Below, piece after piece: positions 11,323 to 21,901 of a stretch of 64,000 bases of DNA. Below the pieces are notes generated by a model. It did no database searches. It worked only from the letters and a program-made list of their open reading frames with translations, and had not been told where the DNA came from. The stretch comes from Albifimbria verrucaria (lineage: Eukaryota; Ascomycota; Sordariomycetes; Hypocreales; Stachybotryaceae): the NCBI GenBank assembly GCA_020081605.1, contig JAHREC010000016.1, positions 434,001 to 498,000 of the forward strand, written 5' to 3'. The stretch's first letter is position 1, and each line of letters begins with the position of its first letter. The translations under genes were made by a program, and so were the position numbers.

Positions 11323-13263
11323 ATGGGGTCTACTGAAGCGCAACCTTCTTACATGAGGTGTGTCCCAGGGTCGATCAATGTCCCTGTTAGCAAGTTACCA
11401 CACACACCAGGCCTCACCATTGACAAGCCAGAAAACGTTGCCCAGTCTTTCATCGACAGTCTGAACGAGGCCCTGCAACAGAACAATCATCACGTCATAC
11501 CTACGCTTTTCTCTGAGGACGGCATCTGGCGGGATCACCTCGCTTTATCCTGGGAGTTCCAGACAGTTTATCAGAAGGATATTCTATCTTTTTACAAAAT
11601 TGCCAACTGGCTAGGGAGATGCTTCGTTGATCAAATTCGCGTTAGATGAGACTTCCACTGTCGGTGCTCCAGCTCTCCATGCTCTGAATGCCGAAGGAAC
11701 AGCGACTTGTTTACAATTCTTCGTGAAAGTTGAGACCGCTATTGGATCAGGCAAAGGAGTGGTGAGACTTATTCCCATTGACGGGTCCTGGAAGGCTTAT
11801 GCTCTCTACACATCCCTACGCGAGCTCAAAAACCACCCGGAAGCGATCAATGGCCATCGCCCTCAAGGAGCAGAGCATGGGGCAAACTCTAGTAGAAAGA
11901 ATTGGTCGGAAAGACGTCAAGACGAAGTAGACTGGGTCGATGGAGCAGAACCAACAGTTCTCATTTTAGGTATGTTCAGAGCATCTGTAAGTGGCAGGTC
12001 GGACTAACCGGTGTCAGGGGCTGGTCAAGCTGGGCTGTCGATTGCTGCAAGGTTGAAGGCTTTAGGCATTCCATCACTCATGATTGATCAGAATGATCGA
12101 GTGGGCGACAACTGGCGGAAGAGGTACCATCAACTTGTCCTTCATGATCCAGTCTGGTACGACCATATGCCCTACGTGCCTTTCCCGGCAACTTGGCCAA
12201 TCTTCACGCCGAAAGACAAGTTGGCCGACTTTTTCGAGGCTTACGTGAAGATATTGGATCTCAATGTGTGGATGAAATCTACCATTCTCGAATCTGAATA
12301 CCATGACGAGAAAGGTACTTGGGAGATTAAGGTCGAGAGACAGTTTACAGATTCCCTCCGCAAGTAAGAGTTTTTCATCCGAGACACGTAATATACGCAA
12401 CGGGCCATTCCGGTAAGAAATATCTGCCGTCTATCAAAGGGATGGACGATTTTCGAGGAAACCTGCTATGCCACTCATCCGAGTTCCGTGGAGCTCGCGA
12501 AGGACAGCGTGGGCGGAACGCTGTTGTTGTGGGCTCATGCAACTCAGCCCACGACATAGCTCAAGACTTTTACGAAAAGGGCTACAATGTCACAATGGTC
12601 CAACGTTCGAGCACTTGTGTGGTTTCATCTCGCAGCATCACCGAGATTTACTGCAAAGGGGTATATGAAGAGGGCGGCCCTCCAGTGGAGGATGCCGACC
12701 TTATTGTTCAGAGTGTCCCAATGCCTATTTACAAGGCTATCCAAGTTTCTCTGACGAACGCCCAGGCTGTAATGGACCAGGAGTTACTCGCCCGGCTTGA
12801 GAAGCAGGGGTTCAAACTTGACAGAGGCCCGAATGGTGCAGGTCTATTCTTGAAGTATTTCCAGCGCGGCGGAGGTTATTATATCGACGTTGGTGCCTCG
12901 GATTTGATTGCTTCGGGGCAGATCAAGATCAAACAGGGACAAGAAATCACGGAAATCCTTGAGAAAGGATTGAGATTCGCCGACGGAACGGAGCTAGAGG
13001 CTGACGAGGTTGTCTTGGCTACAGGATATCAAAATATGAGAACTCAGACAAGGGAAGTCTTTGGAGATAAGGTTGCAGATCGGGTAGGAGATGTTTGGGG
13101 CTACGACGAAAAGTACGAGATGCGGGCCATTTGGCGAAAGACAGGGCATCCCGGTTTCTGGTTCCACGGTGGAAATCTGGCGCTTTGCAGGTATTACTCC
13201 AGGCTGTTGGCACTGCAAATTAAAGCGCTGGAAGAGGGCCTGTGCCAGTACAATGACGTTTAA
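11323..13263 (+). CDS. FAD/NADPH-dependent monooxygenase with NTF2-like N-domain
   Basis: Class B flavoprotein monooxygenase. The N-terminal 160 or so residues look like the NTF2-like domain of fungal proteins related to YUCCA-type/FMO enzymes. The FAD site ILGAGQAGLSIAARL spans the 48-nt intron 11970-12017 (branch point actaac). The FMO fingerprint FRGNLLCHSSEF, the NADPH motif VVVGSCNSAHDIA and the ATGY/ATGH motifs (IYATGHSG, VLATGYQN) follow in order. The frame breaks at the GGG 11609-11612 (one base too many) and near 12367, where the conserved sequence resumes as RVFHPRHVIYATG. About 610 residues. Substrate unknown; it could act in secondary metabolism, perhaps with the RiPP locus 5 kb away, but no shared signal is visible. 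Confidence 0.85.
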
Positions 13264-14689
13264 TAAAATATCCAAGATATGTCATTGTAATGTTAACTAC
13301 ATCGTCAGAGCGATTGCGACGTGATGATTATACAGCCAGCAGAATCATACTCTGTGCCGTGCTTTAAGAGGTCCGAGCATGAAGATGCTAATTACCTAGT
13401 GGGCAGCGCTAATGTGTTTGCCTTCATATATACGACTTTAAATTAAATTTCAACACATCACTACTGGAGATATGGCTGAATATTGAAGGCGAAAACAGAG
13501 GTTAGAGTCTAGGGTAGTCTAGGCTGTCGACGATGGGTGTAGGCCATATTCCAAGGGACCGAAATGTATTTCGCAGCAAGCATGAACATAAATGTGATGA
13601 CCTTGATGAAGCGACAATAAATGGACTCGGAAGCTGTCGCGGCATTGCCCTGAATGTCTAGGACATTGGTGCCCGGGCTCATCACGAGGACGCGGATTTT
13701 GCTGAGCCATGTTTCACATGCCACCCACTGCCTGGGAAGATTTACTACAGTATGTACAGCACGTAGTAAGCCCAGTGTGCAGGGACCACCCCAAGTCAGA
13801 TAGCCGCTAATCCTTGCTGCGCTGGGACATTTCAACCGTTCAAGTGGAGATGAGTACCAGGTTATGCAAGTTGTGGTTGGTGCCGGTGGACGGGTCGGGG
13901 CCAACAGGGAGGGCTATCCTGGTGTATCCTGCCAGCAAGAAATTCACTGTGTTCCTGGGTTTTAGGCAAGGATTTGGAGGCACGGCTCTACCTGGATCCA
14001 GACTTGTCGTCATCGCGCTGTCAATCTTTGAGGCGCGAAAGAACGCAGATTGCCCGAGTGAACGGCGCAAAGCTTGATGCGGGAATCGACCTGGAGAGAT
14101 GCACTGCTTTTACTTGATCTGCCTTAGAGTGAACTGTTGTTCCCTTACTCTGTACCTGGACCGCATTGAACCTTGGTTGGCCGTCGCTCACTTTCCGGGA
14201 GCCCCGGCGCTGCAGGGTCCGTAACCGAACAGTCGACGGTGAAAGCGATGACGGAAACGGGGCCAGGCGCTGTCCCTTCAGCAACCCGCTATGTTTACTA
14301 TCATTCTGTGTTATTGCGTAAGATTGCCCACACAGCCTACACCCGTCCCCACACCAGAATGAACGGACCCATGGCTGAAATGAAGCATTTGGTGGCTGTA
14401 TCAGGGATGCAAGGCCCAACTTCAGGTTACAGCACGTTGTGCATGTGCCCCGTCAGCTGGCCTTGACAGTGGTTTGATCGGCACAGATACCGCTGTAATA
14501 CCGATCGTCGTTTTGTGCTATTCTTTGCGCCCGGAGCGTGTTTGCCTAAGTAGTGGGTGGTGCCCTCCCATGCAGGTAATCTTGGTTTCTCTTTTCTGCA
14601 CCTTGTTTAACCATATAGCACTGTCAACTCTCTCTGCGTGCCCAGCGACTGTCCATACTGTTTTAACACGGTCCAAATCTGAAGCCATC
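13264..14689. other. intergenic, nothing recognised
   Basis: Only overlapping frames on both strands (13509-14077, 14021-14466), none with a domain or intron structure. Confidence 0.4.
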
Positions 14690-15112
14690 ATGATTCTCAA
14701 CAGACGATCCCACCACTCAGGCTGCCCCTCAGCGATGAGCAGCGAGCCCATCCCAGAGCAGTCTGACGCCTATCCGCCTGTAACTCCTCGGCCTCGCGAT
14801 GGCAAGAGGTCGGCCTCGAAACGAGTCAGCCGGATCATGTCCATGGCGCTTCCATCACGCATCATGGCGCGCTTGTTCCCAGAGTCCAGCGCCCGAAAAT
14901 CCATCAGAGCTTCCAAGATCTCCGACCCCATCTTGATTAACAGCACAAACATTTCGACACCGACTCCTAAGCCGCGTGAGAGGCCTGCCTCCATGTTCGA
15001 CGCCAGATCCAACCGCTTCAGTTCCTACGAGGATTATAACATGGTCCATTTGAGAACTAGCGTCATGGTTTCAGGCAGCCCAAGCACAAATGGAATTACA
15101 AACTTCTTTTGA
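14690..15112 (+). CDS. hypothetical basic, Ser/Pro-rich protein
   Basis: Not recognised. The frame is open from further upstream (14474), but I prefer an ATG near 14690 or the internal MSSEPIPEQSD, because the composition from there on is that of a disordered fungal protein: Ser, Arg, Pro and Lys rich, with SRIMSMALPSRIMARLFP as a possible amphipathic stretch and YEDYNMVHLRTSVMV near the C-terminus. No signal peptide. Length 120-140 residues depending on start. May be a single-exon orphan or chance. Confidence 0.3.
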   Translation: MILNRRSHHSGCPSAMSSEPIPEQSDAYPPVTPRPRDGKRSASKRVSRIMSMALPSRIMARLFPESSARKSIRASKISDPILINSTNISTPTPKPRERPASMFDARSNRFSSYEDYNMVHLRTSVMVSGSPSTNGITNFF

Positions 15113-15798
15113 GCTGCAAGCAGAGATGCACAGGGTATGCACTGGTCCAGCCAATGTATGGATATTGCTTACACTCATTCAGATCAAATGCTTCCCACCA
15201 CCATCCACAATGGATGAAACGTCAGTATCTGCTATGGCACTATACCTATGCAGCTTGACGCTATAGAGCCCGGGAATGCCGAAGCATGGGCGAACTTGAC
15301 GAACCCAAAAATCCCAAGTCCTTTCAACCTTGCATCGGCACGGCCAGACCATAGGCCGATATCCTCGTGGAAAACAGAGAAGGGCTCTACAGGCCTCACT
15401 AGCCGATCCAGCTCTATGCAAGGGGCAGGTCACCTCAGACCAAGCCAGGGCTTAAGACAGTGTCACAAGGAACAGGCCGACCTTTGTCCGACCACCGAGA
15501 CACGCTAAATGGCTTTCAGTCATTGTGTTCTGACTCTCAACGACCTCCAAATGCAGAACGCCAAATTGCGACAACATTGGAGAACGGAGTGCAATATCTT
15601 GTCATTGCTCAGATCTTTGGTCAAAGGAAGACAGAACATTAGCCACGGATGACGTACTTCACTGCGCGCGGTTCTTCAAGGGATGGTAGACCATTCGGTT
15701 AGGGATATAATACGAAATCGAAGCCAAGGAGCTGTATATTCTACCTAATTACAAGGGCATTCATTGGTCATGAATTGGCAGCCCTGCGCTTCTTGCGC
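15113..15798. other. intergenic, nothing recognised
   Basis: Overlapping short frames only; 3' side of the xylanase. Confidence 0.4.
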
Positions 15799-16655
15799 TT
15801 ATATACTTCCATAGGGACTAGAGTCAAGAATAGACAAGTTCCCACACAGCTTACAGCTTCGGGGTACAGGTGGGGAACGGCTCGGACGTTCAGTCCGGAT
15901 TGTCGGTGTCGCAGTCTCCGGCACACTGGTGGAGGGCAGCACGCCCACAGTGAGGTCGGCAGATCCCTTGCCTGCCTGGCCCTCGATGCCAACAATCATG
16001 TCCAAGTGCCTGCCCAGCTTGAGACCCGCCTTTGTGTATGCCTCAAAGTGACGAGTGGTGTTGATAGTACCACCGACGTGGCGTTTGGTACGAACGGACC
16101 AGAACTGGGGAACGTCGCAGTTCCAATAATGGAGGGCGCGTTGACTCTCCACTTCATCCAAACCTCATAGGTACCACCATCGGACTGGAAGGTACCATAG
16201 CAGGTGGAATTGGCATTGTCCGAGGGGTTGTGAATGCCGAATGACTCGATGACATACCACTCAACGAGGGGATCCATGGTCCAGCCGTACAAGGCCATGT
16301 ATGAGTTGCCATCGACCTGGAATTGACCAGTGTAGTTGACCCTCCTAAGAACGAATATTGTCAGCATCTTGAACAAACAGGCAGACAGCACAACAACAAC
16401 TCACGTGGTCTGCCCGGCCCTGTATCCCTTTCCAACAACAAAGTTACCTCCGGGCTTCTGGTCCCAGGTTACTTTGAAGTTGCCACGGGCACCACTGGTC
16501 CAGTTGAGGTTGGCATTCTCATTGGCCCAGTACTGAGTCTGGAAACTGTTCTGGCGGGCAACAATCGCATTCTCAATCTCTTCCTTGGTGGGAAGAGCGC
16601 TGGTTACACCAGCAGTGAGAGAGAGCGCAGAGACGAGAGAGGTGAAGAACTTCAT
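15799..16655 (-). CDS. GH11 endo-1,4-beta-xylanase, secreted, with C-terminal extension
   Basis: Hydrolyses xylan outside the cell. The signal peptide MKFFTSLVSALSLTAGVTSA is followed by a propeptide and the GH11 jelly-roll. Exon 1 ends in GYRAGQTT; a 60-nt intron occupies 16345-16404; exon 2 has RVNYTGQF, the nucleophile in PLVEWYVIE and, near 15980, the acid/base in VGIEGQAGKG. The frame breaks at the C-run (coding strand) 16107-16110, where one extra base links GTATFP to QFWSVRTKRHVGG. The catalytic domain should end at SADLTVG; as read, a Ser/Thr/Pro-rich tail of about 50 residues follows and stops at 15799. In the neighbouring frame the same DNA would encode a hydrophobic stretch and KRKKRR before a stop at 15768, so the true C-terminus is uncertain. 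No CBM1. Confidence 0.9.
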
Positions 16656-16728
16656 CTTCGGTATGGCTTAAGGGCTTGGGATCAGCTTGTTGGCCTGCCG
16701 CACAAACTTTGTGGGCATTCATATTCAA

Positions 16729-16737
16729 CTTATATAC
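16729..16737 (-). promoter_or_regulatory. TATA-like box of the xylanase gene
   Basis: GTATATAAG on the minus strand, about 75 bases before the ATG at 16655, a normal distance for a short fungal leader. Confidence 0.5.
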
Positions 16738-16996
16738 TTGCGCCAGAGGCGCTCATGATGACATGGAGCTGTCAAAATGGAAGCCTGCCAACAAGGCATG
16801 CACGAGCAATACTCTGCCAATATTCCATAACCAGTTAAGATCTTCAGTTCTTTGCCCTACCGAGATTCAGTAACCACAGGTTTTCTGCAACCTTATCTGC
16901 ACTATCGCCTCAGAAAGACGCACATGTCCCCAACATACGCGATTTTGCTACTCAGAAACGTGGTCCAGGGCCTTTGACATGGCGCATCCCAAACAA

Positions 16997-17003
16997 TTTA
17001 GCC
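16997..17003 (-). promoter_or_regulatory. candidate XlnR/Xyr1 binding site
   Basis: GGCTAAA on the xylanase coding strand about 340 bases upstream of its start. GGCTAAA is the published core of the xylanase activator XlnR/Xyr1, and GH11 genes are classical targets. A 7-base match alone is weak. Confidence 0.4.
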
Positions 17004-18437
17004 GGTGGCTGAAGACGTAGCTTTCACTTCTATTCAAGCGACCCTACCAGGTGCGTTCATGATGCCAAGGGTTCAAGTAGTGAGCTGTGCTGAGCCGTGA
17101 GCTGAACGTCCGAAGCTGCAGGAGGGTAGCATTGCTGTAATCCTTCTACAGGCATGCAGCGTAAGCCTCGTATATTTTGCGTACCACTCAAGGTGATTGA
17201 CGCTGTCTGCGCCTGTTCTGGAACGCCTGGGCGGTGTAGATTCTCTAGAAGCTTAAGCCGTTAATGTCCGATTGGACCTCCGCAAAGAGCTGGGGGCAGC
17301 GTGAGGCGCGCTGTTACGGTGGGTGGTTGCAGCAAGGGTCATAGATGGGATGACGGCTGTGGCTAGCGAATGGCATATTCCAGTTTTGTCCAACATGCAT
17401 TCCCGGGTGGCCAGGATTACGTCTTGGTCATGACAAAGCACACATCTACAAGCCTTTGGCTCTGGATATCAGGTTTTGAGACCCATAGTATGCAAGATGG
17501 GCGGCAGCAGCCGTAACTCCAGATGAGGAGTCACTGGCAGCTGCAGTTGAGCGCCTAGAACCGCCCCAGGAGGACAAAAATAGAATCAAATTGCCGCATT
17601 CCCGGCTTTATATGATTCGTCCAATGTCAGTTGCTGCTCTTGGTGGCGAATATTGAATCTATCTGTTTGGGAAATTCCTTGCGAAATTCAGGATTAATGA
17701 TGAGAAAGACATTTGTCATTCTCCTTCGGCAATTGTTGAAATCAAGAGTTGGAAGACACGCTTGCCCAGTTAACACCTTGGCAGATGACGAAGACGTCAG
17801 CCAACAACGCAGCAATGCTCCTCACTATCTCTACAATACAACGCAAAGTTGACGCTCATCTGACATTTGTATGGAGCCATGACGCAATTGGGTATGCCAA
17901 GCGTATGTCTTGAATTCCCAATGGTTATGCCTAGCCAGAACCCGCACGAAGTGGTATCTGAGTTTGTGAAAGGCCCAGAAAATATTACGTCGCATTTTGA
18001 AGGGTCACATCGATTGTAACCATCCAGACTCTCTCTAATTCCTCCCTAGTACCCCTAAGTATATGATGGACCTCATATTGCCTATACAACACATATTATG
18101 CATATGCGACTAGGTACTTTGAACAAATGGGAACTTGAAATGTTTTGCAGATTTCCAACCAGGAGCATAACATAACGTCAAAATTGCAAAGCATTGATGT
18201 ATTTCGATCGCTATCTTTAACATAATTTGAGAGTTCATCTAGTCGTCTTAATATACAGAGATTGGATAGCAAAATTGCATACACTAAGCTTCTACGTTGC
18301 ATCTTGTGAGCTTGAGGTTGCCAACTACTCCTGTTTCCGCAGGGCTGCATATGCCAGTAGCCCCAAAGTAGAGGGCCATAGATTACAATGGTTTCATCCG
18401 GCTTCTAAGTGAGAAGCCAGCCTGAGACGCTGCTTTC

Positions 18438-19287
18438 TTAGTTGCCATTCTTGCGGCCGTTGCCCTTGGCCTTAGCCCCTGGTGGTGGCGGGCATCAAGC
18501 TCATCACGCTTGCCGTTCTTGCGACCGTTACCCTTGGCCTTGGCTCCTGGTGGTGACGGGCTTCAATCTCAGCGTCGTGATCCTCGTCATCCACCTCTCG
18601 CTTGCCATTCTTGCGGCCATTGCCCTTAGCCTTAGCTCCTGATGGTGGCGGGCCTCGAGCTCGACTTCGTCCTCTTCATCCTCATCTTCAGCTCGCTTGC
18701 CGTTCTTACGGCCATTTCCTTAGCCTTGGCTCCCTGATGGTGACGAGCTTCCAGTTCAGCATCGTGCTCCTCGTCATCCTCCTCCTCTCGCTTGCCGTTC
18801 TTGCGTCCATTGCCCTTGGCCTTGGCTCCTTGGTGATGACGGGCCTCGAGCTCAGTGTCGTCTTCTTCAACGGCAACGTCTCTCTTGCCATTCTTGCGGC
18901 CGTTACCCTTGGCCTTGGCACCTTGATGGTGGCGGGCATCAAGTTCGTCACGCTTGCCGTTCTTACGACCATTACCCTTGGCTTTAGCTCCTGGTGATGG
19001 CGGGACTCAAGCTCATGTAGGTACTCCTCCTCCTCATCGTCTATTTCCTCTCGCTTGCCATTTTTACGGCCATTACCCTTAGCCTTGGCACCTTGGTGGT
19101 GGCGGGCATCGAGCTCGTCACGCTTGCCGTTCTTACGGCCATTGCCCTTGGCTTTAGCTCCTTGGTGATGGCGAGTCTCCAGGTCATCACGCTTGATGGC
19201 AATGGTCATGACACCATCATCTTCGACCTCTTCACGCTTTTGGTTGCGGCCATTCTTGCCCTTGGCCTTGGCGCCTTGGTGATGAGG
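18438..19287 (-). repeat. ten imperfect coding repeats with acidic spacers
   Basis: Conserved 54-base blocks encoding the HHQ...GKR unit. Their His-His-Gln ends lie near 19282, 19170, 19100, 18998, 18930, 18840, 18737, 18647, 18556 and 18488. Spacing varies from about 65 to 110 bases because the acidic spacers differ in length. Codon choice differs between copies while the peptide is constant, which points to selection on the protein. Confidence 0.85.
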
Positions 19288-19554
19288 CTAGAAATAATCA
19301 GTCACAACCCATTTGAGCTTTATTAGAGTTCACTAACCTCTCGCTCCTCGATGTCTCCAGACATAGGGAAGGCAATAGTCGGCACCATCATGGCAGCCAG
19401 TGGCGCCTAACAATCTCGTTAATTATTGCATAGGCGTATAGCAAGTATGACTTACGGCATAGCGGCAAATGATGCCACCCGAGGGGGTCACCGTCAATGA
19501 TAGACCCTGAGCGGCAAGGGCGCCAAGAATGAGAGCTGCAGTTGCGGAATGCAT
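18438..19554 (-). CDS. secreted Kex2-processed repeat precursor (candidate RiPP precursor)
   Basis: Secretory precursor built of repeated peptides. Start at 19554 gives a signal peptide (MHSATAALILGALAAQGLS). Two introns, 19407-19455 and 19288-19337, have clean GT-AG ends. The third exon encodes ten copies of a unit RHHQGAKAKGNGRKNGKR (first copy diverged, last copy ending NGN-stop). Each copy but the last is followed by Lys-Arg, the Kex2 protease site, and then a variable acidic spacer (DELDA, or longer Glu/Asp-rich stretches) ending in Leu/Ile-Asp/Glu-Ala/Ser/Thr. This is the architecture of ustiloxin/phomopsin-type precursors and of other Kex2-processed peptides. As deposited, the repeat exon changes frame at about 18990, 18719, 18638, 18546 and 18478; each break is one missing G in a coding-strand G-run, and the repeat resumes unchanged after it. 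Divergent from the UstYa-like gene at 20996. Confidence 0.75.
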
Positions 19555-20995
19555 GGTGAGATTCGGAATGAAAATAGGAAGTAGAAGCGAAAGCAGTCAA
19601 TGCTGTCAAGACGTAAAAGTGAAAGTGAAAGTGTACTGGTCTACCTGAGAACCAATGAGATGAATAGAAACGCGTCAAGCGGTGGAGTAGTGGAAAGGAA
19701 AGTTGACGTTGAATGATAGTGCTCCGTAACTCATCTGAGAGACTGAGCAGGTTTGAGAACTTTATACAGAACGTAGCTGTCAGTCGTCTCATCAGCGGCT
19801 CCTGACTTGCGGCCAGATGACAGGTCGGACATGCTCATGGCGCCTCGTTCGTGACAAGGTAGCATGAAAACAGCCGAAGCGGCAAGGTGGTGAAACTCCA
19901 GGAATACCATATGTCGTCTCAAAATGCCGAAGTGCCGGCACAGTGGAGGTGGGATGAACAAGTTCGGATGTTGCCTGCTATTTCCGTGCCGTTTTATCCA
20001 TAAAACTCCTGACGAAGTTGTTTGAACTAGCTGTGGTGGAGGGTTTGTGGGGCATTGTCTCGCAAATGCCGTTGGCCTGGGAGGAGGGCTCCTGGGTCAG
20101 ACACCAGGCCTGTCTTGCTAGTGATGGGACTGGGCCACAGGCAAGATTCAAAATAGGTGCAAGCGAAATAGTTCAGATTATTCGGTTTCACGCCAGTGTA
20201 GCTTATTGTTATGTCTAAAAACTTTATCAATTAACTACTTATTAGTTGGGGCCGTTGTGGATGAATCCCAACATAGAAATTTCCAATATCTCAACGTGGT
20301 TCCCTATAATGCCAAGCGATCGATGATCTGAGCCCAAAGTCTGGGCATGAAACAGAACGCTCTTCGCGCGCGCAAACTGTTCGCCAATCTGCTCGGATCG
20401 GCACTGCTCATTGGGCTCGCACCTTTGTCTGAACAGGGGCGAAGCTCTCCGCTGCGCTACGGTTATGAGACAAGCTTCAAACCTGGAGCAGGCACACCAG
20501 CCCCTGGTTCTGATTGCACCAACGACCAACTCGGTAAGTCTGTGTCGGTGACAAGCTTCCACTACTGCATTTCGTTAGACCCAGAAGCTTGTCTGCTCTG
20601 AATCGCACTCCCCACAACCCCACGCTCTGGTCTCTATGCGCCAATCAATCCGATAATGTCACTATGTCTGTACTATAACAGGAAATGTGCCGGGTTACTT
20701 CGTTCCATGTTTGTCTGACCATGGTTTGCTCTTGCGCTGTGGATATACAAAGAACAATTAGTTCAATTGTTGGTTGGCCCCGGTTGTTCAAGATTTGTTC
20801 TGGTTTCCTTCAAAGGACCAAGCAGGAAAGCCAAAACCTTTCATCCTACATGCTTGCAAAGCTCAATTCTCTTTACATTCCCACGCGCTGGACGCTCTGT
20901 CTTAATAACCCTTACATTGTTTCTTGTTACTATATTCGCCACCTTCTCTTTCATCATTTGTTTTCTTACGGATTTACTTGTAGCATCGCTTCGAA
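19555..20995. promoter_or_regulatory. shared divergent intergenic region, precursor / UstYa-like gene
   Basis: About 1.4 kb between two head-to-head genes. A TATAAA reading toward the precursor lies at 19761-19766, about 207 bases from its ATG. Short frames inside (19731-19961, 20242-20601) have no domain. A bidirectional promoter is inferred from geometry. Confidence 0.45.
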
Positions 20996-21901
20996 ATGCA
21001 TCAAGCATACGAGCCAATTCCGCTAGACGAAGAGAAGCAGTCCTCCCATCAAGGGTTAATCGCATCGTATGGGAGAAAAGTCAATGTCAACCATGATGGC
21101 AAGCTGTGGAAGGCATTAAGCTGGATCTGCCCGGCTATACTGTTCATAGCCTCCTTGGTCCTCTTCACAGCCTCCTATTGTCTACGATATGGTCAGCCAT
21201 CTGATTTATATTTTACAAGACTCTACTCGCCGTACTGTAAGCGACACAATCCCCAAGGCCTGGGTATGGCGATGTAACTAACTCTTGATAGCACCGGCTG
21301 CTGAGGTGGTTGAATACCAGACAGTGCGATACGATATCACGCCCGAGACAAAGAAGACGGAATATGTTGGTTATGGGCCCGAAGTGGATAAGGCTTGGGA
21401 TCATATCACATATGATGTTGGCGACCAGATGATCTCCAAGGAGGCGCTGGATCGTCTAGGCCTTGACCCCAAATCTCTAAAGATAACAGACCCTAAATCC
21501 GGCAAGGAGGGTTACCGAGTGGGAATTCAAGTCTTTCACCAGTTGCACTGCCTGAATCTTTTGCGTCAATCCACTTACGGAAAATACTACTCCCATCAAG
21601 GAGGCGATATTGAGGTGGAACCGGAAGATTTGAGAGGACATCTGGGTGAGTACAGGACCATTGTCAATGCCACCCCACAGGTTGAGAAAGTGCTAATACA
21701 TTTTTCTTATCAGATCACTGCATCGAGATACTTCGTGTAAGCCTCATGTGTCAAAGTGATATCGGAGTCTTCCCTTTCAAGTACTATGAAGGATATGAAG
21801 GTCATTGGCCCGATTTCAGCACATTGCACACTTGCCGCAACTTCAACGCTATACGAGACTGGGCATTTGAGAATGCCGTGGTATTTGGCGATGAAGAGTA
21901 G
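20996..21901 (+). CDS. UstYa-like oxidase (DUF3328), membrane-anchored
   Basis: UstYa-family proteins catalyse oxidative macrocyclisation or related oxidations of fungal RiPP cores and some non-ribosomal peptides. Three exons with introns 21237-21291 and 21646-21713 read cleanly, with no frame errors. A cytosolic N-terminus of about 40 residues is followed by one transmembrane segment (ALSWICPAILFIASLVLFTASYC) and a luminal domain. The family hallmark HxxHC is present as HQLHCLNLLR near 21541, and the second signature DHCIEILR is formed across the second intron; the conserved downstream HTC follows in exon 3. About 260 residues, the normal size. It lies 1.4 kb from, and divergent to, the repeat precursor and is the best candidate for its modifying enzyme. 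Confidence 0.9.

Larger units (their letters stand above)
16656..18437. other. intergenic; xylanase promoter at left end
   Basis: The first 350 bases hold the xylanase TATA-like box and a GGCTAAA element (listed separately). From 17.1 to 18.4 kb I see only short frames without domains. Confidence 0.4.

Noticed and set aside
15799..15980. CBM1 cellulose-binding module in the xylanase tail
   Set aside because: Some Cys are present in one frame, but the Cys spacing and the aromatic face of CBM1 are absent.
18438..19287. CRISPR array or satellite repeat
   Set aside because: Periodic blocks are coding, with spacers that are low-complexity acidic codons; eukaryotic context; variable period.
18438..19554. 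Alpha-factor-like mating pheromone precursor
   Set aside because: Also Kex2-processed and repeated, but pheromone repeats of Pezizomycotina carry Trp and paired Cys; these units have neither.
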